From contig CAJNDS010002208.1 in the NCBI GenBank assembly GCA_905221605.1, positions 1 through 64,000 of the forward strand: a DNA stretch of 64,000 nucleotides. Reading direction: 5' to 3'. Every line of letters starts with the position of its first letter. Position 1 is the first letter of the stretch. The DNA is from Symbiodinium natans (lineage: Eukaryota > Sar > Dinophyceae > Suessiales > Symbiodiniaceae). Both the position numbers and the translations under genes were made by a program. The notes below the pieces were generated by a model that was not told where the DNA came from, searched no databases, and was given only the letters and a program-made list of their open reading frames with translations. Shown here piece by piece: positions 55,599 through 64,000 of this stretch.

Positions 55599-57690
55599 GT
55601 GGCTGAAGCGGATCGGCCAGCCACGAACCAATACTTGGACAGTCGACAAATGCGAGCAAGCTGAGAACCGCCATCCAACTGAGTCCTTCGTTGAGCTTGC
55701 GGAGCAATTCGAGAAGGTGATCTGCTTAGAGGCCCGACGTGGAGCGTGTTGTGATTGCGGATATGTTGTGATGACGACATACTGGTGTGGCGCAGTTCCT
55801 CTTTCCTTTGCCGTTCCCACTATCACTTGCAGGCAGACCGGGCTCTGCAGGCACAGGCACCTCAGTGTCAGGCACCCCGTCTGTTGCCGCTGCATGTGAG
55901 AGTTCCGTCCAACACAAAGCGGACAAAGCGTTCAAACAGTTTCAAACAGTTTGTGGGGGGTTTTACGGGCTCGCTGTCCGGGGCTGGTCTTGAGAGAAAC
56001 ACTGTGTTGGGCGTGTAGCACGTGATGGTATCGCCAAGCCTTGGGAACAGGTTTACTCCCAAATGCGGTATTTCCATGTTTTTCGCCTCCACCTCTTATT
56101 CTACAGAACGCATTGCACGCACACGAAAGCGCTTGGCCTTTGAGCTTGCCCATCTGGCTACGAACTTGGGGAACCCATCGGCAAGATAGTTGTTGCCGGT
56201 AGATATCTTACAGCCTCTGAAATTCAACTCCTACTTTTGAGAGCGGAGTAGTGCAGTTGTTGCGATCTTGCAGTTGAGTCTTTGACTGTGAATGCCGATC
56301 ACTGAACAGATGGAACGCGGCAGCAGTAGCAACGCATGCAAGCTCTGCAGGAAGCTGTCGAGAAAGCCGAGCCAGAGTCTGTGGATGATCTTAATGCCGA
56401 GAGTCAAAGAGACTCCGAAAGGGCCGAGAAGGCCGAAAGGGCCGAGACGGAAGAGGCGCGCGGACATGCTGTGTGCTTCGGTGCGGGCATCTGCCGGCGC
56501 AGAGCTATGCATTCCGTTTTTTGGCTCTGCTTGTGTTTTTCTTTGTGCATTTTTGTTCTTCAAGAACGGTCAATAACGTCATAATCTCCGCGTTCTGCCA
56601 CACTCTGAGAGGCGAGCCTGCCTCAGTGGTCGTGCTTGACCCGGGCTCTTGACATTCCTTGACTTGTGTTTTGTGTGTAAATGTTTGTTTCCTCACGACC
56701 TTTTTGCAAATAGATTCGCAATCTGAGGCAGATGTCCGATCCTGGGGCTGGAGCCTGCGCCCCAGTTCTGACTGAAGGTCGGTCACTGAAGTTCGTCGCG
56801 CAATCGCCTTTAGGCACTTGGATCCCGCACACCCTCCACGCAGGTGGCGAAAGAAACCGTGCAAGTGCAGTGGAGATTGATGTGGGTTTTCTGTTTGCTC
56901 GTTGGCAGGCCTCTCCGGCCAAGACCCTGCTAGGACGAGAAACAGACTCAGGCAAGCGGGAAGGGGGCGGGGTGGGGTGGAGGTGGGGTATGAGGGCGAT
57001 GAAATAATTAAGGAGGATGCGAACATAAAAAACGTGTGACAAGTGCGGAGAAGCTGAGGTGCTGTGAAGTCGTGGAGTCCGAAGGCCCCTTGCGCGACTT
57101 TTACACACTCTGTGTCGTTGCTGCATGAGCACAGTAAGCCAGCTGTGCTGGCAGCTGCACGCAACAGCTTCTTCAGTTGACAGGGCGCGGTCCAAGAAGA
57201 GGTCATCTCCTTGCTTTTTTCCATCTATTCTTGCACTTTTGCCAGTTTGCCTGTTGTGTCTGAGAAAGCGCAAATGTCAGGTGATCACTCTGATTTCGCA
57301 GCAGAAGGCACCCCTGTGTGATCTAACTCTCGAAGAGTCTACGTGCGAACTTTTCTAGCCACACTCTAGGAGATGCTCGAGCTCCTCCATGCCGAGCTGC
57401 AAGAGCTCCGTGCGAGCAGGAATGTCAGAAGACTTGAGAGAATCGACTTTCCAGCGTGAGAGCGTCCTGCTGTGGCTCAGAGCAGCCAAGCCGTAAGAGG
57501 CGCCTTTCACAGACTGCGACACCTCTGCGCGAGACGCTGATCCCACTGTGCGGACCTCGGCGTGTCAGAGATTTTGCCTGACATGGTGACGGTCCTCCGC
57601 CGCGCCTCCGCTTCCCCAGCAGCTGGCGGAACTGGGAAAACTGTTAAGCCGGCAAACGTTGGCCGGACATCTGGCAAACAATGAAGAGAC
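55599..57690 (+). CDS. Coiled-coil protein of unknown family, six exons seen
   Basis: Exons 55599-55716 (WLKRIGQPRTNTWTVDKCEQ ... VELAEQFEK), 55833-55895 (ADRALQAQAPQCQAPRLLPL), 56351-56470 (EAVEKAEPESVDDLNAESQR DSERAEKAERAETEEAR), 56714-56839 (IRNLRQMSDPGAGACAPVLT EGRSLKFVAQSPLGTWIP), 57370-57411 (EMLELLHAELQELR) and 57620 onward (QLAELGKLLSRQTLAGHLAN) are all phase 0, so they join cleanly. Donors are GT except GC after 56839 and 57411. Heptad-rich segments flank a short module (SLKFVAQSPLGTWIP) that resembles a small beta-barrel motif I associate with dinoflagellate proteins. Both ends of the gene are missing. Function unknown. Confidence 0.6.
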
Positions 57691-57721
57691 GAAGATGACA
57701 AGTCCAGGACCTTTAGCCTTT

Positions 57722-57872
57722 AGCGTAGAATCAGGGTGTACACACATTCATATATACATGCAGACATACGTACATACACGCACATGCATATAGACATACA
57801 TACATATGTACATGCACGCGCACGCGCACGCGCACGCGCATGCAGACGCACACGCACACGCACATGCAGACG
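57722..57872. repeat. Compound ACAT/CA/CGCA microsatellite
   Basis: TACATA, GCAGACGCA and CGCACG units following the last visible coiled-coil exon. Confidence 0.85.
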
Positions 57873-59632
57873 CACGAATACTCAAAGCATGCGTGCACAG
57901 ACAAACCTCTTCAGCATGTACGCATATCTCCTCACCAAAGACTGCTATGTGATACGGAATTAAGGGGGTTGCAGTACCTTTTGTAGACTGATGCATTTGG
58001 CCAAAGCATCCATGCCCGAACGACGATATCCTGCATGCTTCCAATCCGTTCACTAGAGCGCAGAAACGCGCTCAGTCTCACAAGGCCGTGTGCGCGCAAC
58101 GGAAGCAGGCCAAACTTGAGCTTTCGTAGCGTGTCCAAACCATAAACGAAAAGAAGAGGGCCCCACAACAAACTAACCCAAACCCTGCTTCGTTTTGCAG
58201 ACGTGGCACTGTCAGCATAGCAACTGTGGTGCTTTCGACATGCCGCTTTCGCACTTCCAAACACTCAGCCTTGCAAGGGCGCGGGCGTAGCACGTCCAAA
58301 GCTCGGGTTTTCAGCGATTTCCAAGCACGAAAGAAAACCAAGCCAAAGCGTGATCGTTGAACTCTGCCTTTTGTGTGGCAGGCAAGTGGTACTTTCGGCA
58401 CTTTCGGTGCACGTCATTTTCAACGTGTACAGTTTCTGCCCGTATTGAAGCCTACTCTTGCACAAGTGCAAGGGTCTCATGGAGGTACCGGACGGAAGTC
58501 TTGGGGTATCGAAATTGCGACGCAACTATTCTAACCCACACAAGCATCCATTGTCGTAACACTAATTTGTGAATTCATCCATCGCTGTTGGGGTCTGTTG
58601 ATGTCGGTTGCTGAGAAAATTAAAGTGTGGATGGACGACAGGGAAGCATTGCACAATTCTCTTGGCTATGTCGATTCAGTCAAGAACTGGTGTTACATTT
58701 TTCTTGCAAGAAAAACCAACCAATATTCCTGTTTTTCTGGTTGCGTGTGTCGTTTGGGAGCTTTTGCTTGTCATGTCTTTTGTAGGATCAATCAAACCCA
58801 ATGGCCCCGCAGAATGTTGCCGACACGAGGCCAGATGCTGTCGTCTTGCCTCTTTAAGTTTTTGCTCGTCACTCTTCTTCTTCTTCTTCTTTTTTGTGCA
58901 CGTTTTGTAAGGCGTCTGTCACGCTTCTGGGGGTCTGGTCGCCGAGCCGCCTAGTGAGCATAAATTGCTGTATTTCAAGCCTTCCTCTACCCCGTAGACA
59001 AAATATAAACCTGCGCAGAGGGTTGCTTGGGGCTTCGGCCTCAGGAACTTCACGTGCAATGCTTCTGTGCACATGGGCTGGGACCATGGACAGGTGGCCT
59101 GAGGCCATGGGCCTGGAACCATGTGTCTTCCTTTTTGGCACTTCAAGCGTAGAGGGCATCTCCCTCAGCCCTCCCGGCAATTTGCGCCGTGACTCTGCCG
59201 AGGGCCGGGTTCTTTGAATTGGTTTTGGGAGCAACTGAGTAACCCCTTCCAGGACCGAGCCTTTCCAAGAAACAGCAACACCGGTGAGTGGGAGACAGAT
59301 ACCGGCCTTTTTGCAATCTAACAACCCCGCACAAGCTAATGCAAAAAACGAAGAAGAGGACTGCATACAGCACTACAAAGTGAGCATAGCGCCTTTGAGC
59401 ATTGGCTCCCCCCCAAGTACAGAAACATCCAGTAGCCTACAGCATGAATTCTTCGGATTCACATGGCTGTTTGCTCGCTGAGGACCGACGACGGCGCTCG
59501 GTTCCCCAAGTGAGGGAATCATTGGGGCCTAACTACCTCGCACTGCTGTTGCGTTAAGTTGCGCTTGTGCATGAAGCACGAAAGATTCCCTGAGTTTGGG
59601 CGCAGCTCTCGGACGTTAGTGCGCTCTTCGCA
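57873..59632. other. Spacer, no supported gene
   Basis: No splice-consistent exon found. ORFs on both strands at 58869-59366 are not convincing. Confidence 0.3.
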
Positions 59633-60017
59633 ATGGTCTTCGCAGAGGCCCCAATCAAGAGTGCACACGCGGAGCTGATGGCCGGCAGACCCGGGGCACA
59701 CGGCCCCAGAGACAGCCGTTCACCCCGTTCACTGTCCATGGCACATCGCGTCAGTCTCGAGTTAGTCTTTGTTTCTTGTTGAGCCAGAGAGGCTTGGACA
59801 CTCCGCACACTCGTGGGCCTCGACCTCGCATCAGGATCACCATGGATCACAAGAGTCTGCTGCCGCGGCTTCTCTAAGGCCCCGGGCTGATGAGGAAACA
59901 GGAGTTTCAGGACAAGGAGGAAGCGCCGCGGCCTCAGCACTGCCCGGCACCGGGCACCAGCTGCGGCAAGTTTGGCGCAGCGCATATTTTTACGACTCAA
60001 AGGCGGGCATTGAGTGA
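59633..60017 (+). CDS. Candidate small disordered protein, two exons
   Basis: ATG 59633 opens MVFAEAPIKSAHAELMAGRP. A following exon from about 59788 (after GAGCCAG) reads HSWASTSHQDHHGSQESAAA ... HQLRQVWRSAYFYDSKAGIE, TGA 60015-60017. Ser/Ala/Gln-rich, no domain. The join between the two is not fixed. Confidence 0.4.
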
Positions 60018-60974
60018 AAAACCACGATCTGACGATACATAGTCACAATTAACGCGCAATAGTTTTCATGCAGTGGTCGTACTAGTACGGGGTTTTCATG
60101 CAAGCCCGACCGCACTACAATAACTACCAGCACATCACAAGTGAAAGGGCCGACGTGCGCTGTGCTTGCAGGTGGCAGGCTTTTGTGTACTGCGCGGATA
60201 CCGTCCGAGACTTGGTGCATGAGTCGAAGCCTGTCGTGTGCTTCCTATGCAATACGGGGGGAAAACTTGATGCGTGCGTGCGTGTGTGACCGCGCTGATA
60301 GCAAAGAGTCTCTGCAGCCAATTCGTCTTGCAACAAAGCAGCTCACACTTTGTGCTGATATGGAGGCTGGACGCGGTCTCCACGTACATGCAAATCCCTG
60401 AACGCTGTGCATCTCACGTGTCTCGTGACTTCCTAGTGTACATTCATGTCAAGGCAAGATTTCACATGAAAAGCCCCAGATGTGAGAGAAACAAGCTTCA
60501 GACAAACCACTTGGAGAAGCATTATCTTTGTCGAGAAGTCAGCTTGCACAAGAGAAGCTTGTTAGACCTGCTAACCATTGTTTAGGGGGTCAACTTTTTT
60601 TACAAACTGGTACAACCCGCTGGTTTTCTATCAAAGTGCGCTTCGTGTCGCTTTTCTCAGCCAGAACCTGCATGTATCAGGCGAATTTAACAACCAAAAG
60701 TTTGGCGCGCCAACCTAAAGTTTGGCGCGCGCCCCAATTAAAAAAAAAAAAAAAAAAACCGAACAGACTCCGGGACTCTGGAAGAGAAACAAGGACCCAA
60801 TCAAGAATAATGTGGCAGGAAGAGCGGTTTTGACATGCGGCGAGGAAACCCCTTCGTTCGCTGCAAGAAGGAAACTGGTCACGCTTTCGTAACCAGTTTT
60901 TCGGGCCAACTACGTTTCAAAGTGCCTTCTAAGAACTGTTCTTGTCTCAAATGATGAGACCAAAGTGGTCCTGT

Positions 60975-61060
60975 AGACCCCGAAGCCCCAAACCTTAACC
61001 CCCAACTCCAAACCCTAAACCCTAAACTTAACCCCCCAAGTTCAAAGCTTAAACCCTAAA
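60975..61060. repeat. Interstitial telomere-like repeats
   Basis: CCCAAACCTTAACCCCCAAC, then AAACCCTAAACCCTAAACTT and further degenerate units. Confidence 0.65.
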
Positions 61061-62423
61061 CTTTGGTGCTGAAAAGAGTACCCCCCCAAAACAAATCGTG
61101 CTAGAGAACGGGGTCAGCGGAATGCAGGAAAGCGTGGCAGGCGCAGCGAAATCGTGTCTTTTGACCAACCCCAGCTGTCGCATCCAGGAAAGCAAACTGG
61201 CAACATGGACGTAATCATCGTGCGGCACGCAGTGGTAACAAGCAGGGTGGTTTTTTATGGGCGCAAGCCTAAAGTTTCAACCCGATCGTGACCGCAAGAA
61301 GTTTCTAATCTCAACTCCTAATGACATTTGTTCCTGCTTTCAACCGTACCTGAATCTTTCCTGAAGTCACTGCTGCGGCTGCGAGGAGTGATGTGGTGAG
61401 GGGACCCGGGGCCGTCGTTTGCGTGTGCAAAAACAAAGAGCCGATCATGGCAACTTTCCCCGTAGTGTCCACCTCCTCAAGCGACTCCTCATTTGTGTTT
61501 GGTGGATACAGTTTGTGAAATTTGCAACGCAACTTTCCTGTAAATCGCGAGCGCGAGGGATCACAGCAATAACAAGATCCTGAGACATTCTTGTTAGATC
61601 TGCAAAATCAACAAGAGTTCCAAATTGAGTTGTTTTAATGAAGATCCACTTTGCACAAGTCAATCTCCATACTATAGTGTGTCCGTTGCAATATCCAACA
61701 AGAGCTCACTTGCGACCGTAATTTGAACAGTTCCTGGGACACTAGCATGTTGTCAGTCGAGTTTATTCACTGACCATTCGCAGGACACCAACATTGAACT
61801 TACAGCGGACATGAAGGAGTATTGTTAATTAACAAGAACCCAATTAGCAGCTTGTTGGCGTTTTGTGTGTTTTTGCAAGTTCGGCCCATGGGAGTTTTGT
61901 GTGAACGTTCATGCCCGCCTGCGCTGCCTCCCTCCCCAGAAGCCCTTTGATGTTGGCAAAGTCCCCTGTTTATTGTGAGTGCTCAATAAAGAGTTCTTTC
62001 ATAATCCTAACACGTCGCCCCTGAACCGCTTTGCTCCGCCGTGGGTTGTTCGTGGTTTTCTCTTCGTGTCGTTTTCGTACAGAGAAAGGCAGCAAAAGAT
62101 AGATTCAGTAGATGACAGGCCCAGCCCTGCCACTTGCTGGCATGGCACTCAAAGTCGTGACAAAGACGCTGTTCTTGCTGTTGAGTTTTTGATGCATTTT
62201 AGTTGCCGAACGAGTAAGTGTTCTTTGAAGGATCCGGCCGGGAACGCACGTGCCTCTTCCGGCTGGGTCGGCGCAACTTGGCCAGGTTATGAAAGCGCCA
62301 AGGCGCCGTCCGCATCCTGCCTGTGTCACAGGCCAACCAGGTGGCCCGTGCTCAAGCTGCCTGAAGCCGAGACATGCCGAGACATAGCACGTGAAGTATG
62401 TGAAGTAACATGAGCAATTCCCA

Positions 62424-62470
62424 GGTCTGTCGGTCTGTCGGTCTGTCGGTCTGTCGGTCTGTCGCTCTGT
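62424..62470. repeat. 8-bp tandem repeat (TCTGTCGG)n
   Basis: Five to six copies of GTCTGTCG-type octamer. Confidence 0.95.
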
Positions 62471-63261
62471 CCACCACCTTCTCAGGTCATTGGCCCACCC
62501 TCCGGCTACGCGTTGCCACCGGGCGAGCGGTCCTGAGTGCGGAGACACGAAAGAACCATTTAGGATCATCATCGGATCATTTAGGTGCATTGCTAGTTCA
62601 ATGAGCTTTTGCAACTGGTGTCAAGGCTACTACACCCCCGCTGCCTGCTGGGCTCCCTGCTAAACTCCATGGAGTTCCACTCTTCCCGGCCGAGCCCCGC
62701 GTTCGCCTCGACCCTGGAGTGCCGGGCATGTGCACACATGTGCACTGCTGCCACGCCATAGCTGTCCGAGGGCTGTCTGATAGCTGCGCTTTTGCTGAGG
62801 CTTCCTTTGCTGAGGGCCGAGGGCCTGCGAGATGACGAAATAGCTTCATGAGACCAGGGGCTTGTCCTGAAGAAGGTGCCGTAGGCGGCTGGCCATTGCA
62901 AAGCAATGGGTCAACAAACGCTTCAGTTTTGGTTTCGGAACGTTTCGCGCCTGGCTCCAGCGAAGCTGGAGTCGGGAAAGCTAGAGGGGGTTGCATGGAT
63001 GGCATTGGAAGTTTGGAAGCGTGAGGAAGAGTTGACAGGAGAGATCAACAACCCCGCATCTAGCCTTTCGCTTTATTTGCATCGGTCTGTGCAGCTGCAT
63101 CTGGGTTCCAGACTCTCGACAAGCATCAGATCGCTGTGAGTCTTGAGTGGTGCTAAGCACAGTCACAAAGCCCCCCTACCATCAGACCCCAAGCACGCAA
63201 CCTGCTCCCTTCCTTTTTCTGCACACTTGTTTCAGTTGCTCTCTGACAATTTTGCAGTTGT

Positions 63262-63456
63262 TTGTTGATGTCGACGAGTGAATTGGTTGAGTGGCGAAGC
63301 GCGCAGCGACTCAGCGACCCGCAGCTCAGGAGAGCACGACTGGTGCAGCTTGGGCCGGCGACACGGCTCTCGAAGGCACGGTGCTGTCGCGGGGGGTATC
63401 TTAGGCCGTCGCTGCGGGTGTACACGGTGTACAGATGTGTACAGGATGCAGGTTGA
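63262..63456 (+). CDS. Candidate first exon of an unknown gene
   Basis: ATG 63262 (or 63268) opens MLMSTSELVEWRSAQRLSDP QLRRARLVQLGPATRLSK, an Arg/Leu-rich helix-like segment with exon-type GC content. No donor fixed, no family recognised. The rest of the window to 64000 shows a CT-rich tract near 63530-63580 and nothing else. Confidence 0.3.
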   Translation: MLMSTSELVEWRSAQRLSDPQLRRARLVQLGPATRLSKARCCRGGYLRPSLRVYTVYRCVQDAG

Positions 63457-64000
63457 ACCTTTCGACGGCCAACTTTGCCGACATGCTGCCCTTGCATCTC
63501 TCCCTCCTCTGTGGCTCTCGCTCTCTCCTGTCCTCGTTCCTTCCCCTTTCCCCTTTTCATCACTTTCCCAAGAAGATCACTCCTTCTCAGGCGCAGCAGA
63601 AGAAGAGAGGGAGAGAGTTACCCGAACAGGATCGCCTGTGTACGCGCGTTCGCAACTGCGTTGGCGGGGGGAGCTCCGGTCCACAGGAGTAAAGAAGCAA
63701 AAGGGGCCTAGCTGGCCCCTAAGCCCCGCAAAAGCCAGAAAGAAAGATCGAGCGCCATGATGCCTTTAAGGGGGCGGGAGGGGCGGCGCAGTTCAAAGTT
63801 TATGGTTCTTGAATTGTTCTTGAGTTAACGGCAGGTTGCCATGAAATAGAGCATAAAGGTTCTACGTACATCGCGCTATCGGCCGGGCTGTTGGGGCGTG
63901 GCAAAAACCAAAGCCGTGAAATTCACGCAACGACGCGTGAATTGCATGGCGGTTCGGTTCGCGGTAACTTTCGTGCGCGAAACCACTTCTGGCCCCAGTA

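Larger units (their letters stand above)
60018..63261. other. Spacer with short repeats; weak exon candidates
   Basis: A possible exon 60172-60235 (WQAFVYCADTVRDLVHESKP) has an AG acceptor and GT donor. 62610-62850 is open on both strands; the + reading is VKATTPPLPAGLPAKLHGVP. An A-tract lies at 60739-60757 beside a doubled 'aaagtttggcgcgc'. Degenerate telomere-like CCCTAAA lies at 60975-61060. An 8-bp TCTGTCGG repeat lies at 62424-62470. Confidence 0.35.

Noticed and set aside
62598-63005. 136-codon reverse-strand ORF
   Set aside because: The + strand is equally open and fits the one-way gene order, so the strand cannot be decided; not called.

Overview
This window looks like nuclear DNA of a dinoflagellate, most likely a Symbiodiniaceae-type alga. 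Four things point there. A perfect copy of the 22-nt dinoflagellate trans-splicing leader lies at 31129-31150. Protein-coding sequence comes as short GC-rich exons in long introns. Many introns can only be joined in frame with GC (or GA) donors instead of GT. Every gene I can reconstruct lies on the + strand, which fits the unidirectional gene blocks of this group. There is no sign of bacterial operons, phage or CRISPR. Because genes are split into exons of 15-440 nt, most long uninterrupted ORFs here are non-coding, and the gene calls below were built by joining exon-like stretches with matching splice phase. Exon edges are inferences; nothing was checked against transcripts.

Layout: 1-4988, the 3' part of a leucine-rich-repeat gene resembling the ciliary protein LRRC43; 5481-10066, a gene with TPR-like exons and a 17-bp frame-breaking duplication; 10067-13349, no convincing gene; 13350-14959, an R3H-domain protein; 15581-17088, a METTL21-type methyltransferase; 17.1-21.7 kb, repeats, including a 1.07-kb inverted-repeat element with a 12-bp target duplication; 21747-23080, a complete 254-residue orphan gene in six exons; 24.3-24.7 kb, coiled-coil exons; 25-29.7 kb, retroelement-like debris and a large palindromic G/C-rich repeat array; 29.7-33.6 kb, a second copy of a dispersed repeat, the spliced-leader relic and long microsatellites; 33.8-38.1 kb, several small genes; 39.9-41.0 kb, a Mei2-type RRM gene; 41.3-41.7 kb, a small gene with an apparent frameshift; 43.4-44.6 kb, a second satellite array; 45.1-47.5 kb, a coiled-coil gene and a disordered-protein gene; 48.9-52.1 kb, a tyrosine-kinase-like protein kinase whose introns carry a 600-bp CA repeat (with a 100-N assembly gap) and a small inverted-repeat element; 52.1-64 kb, another coiled-coil gene and weaker candidates.

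The genes do not form an obvious pathway. Two could be flagellum-related (the LRRC43-like protein and possibly the coiled-coil proteins); others are RNA-binding (R3H, Mei2-type RRM), a protein methyltransferase and a kinase. The most informative features are architectural: a 15-nt microexon, dominant GC-AG introns with short direct repeats at splice junctions, a relic leader marking reverse-transcribed mRNA, and several related satellite and fold-back families scattered between genes.
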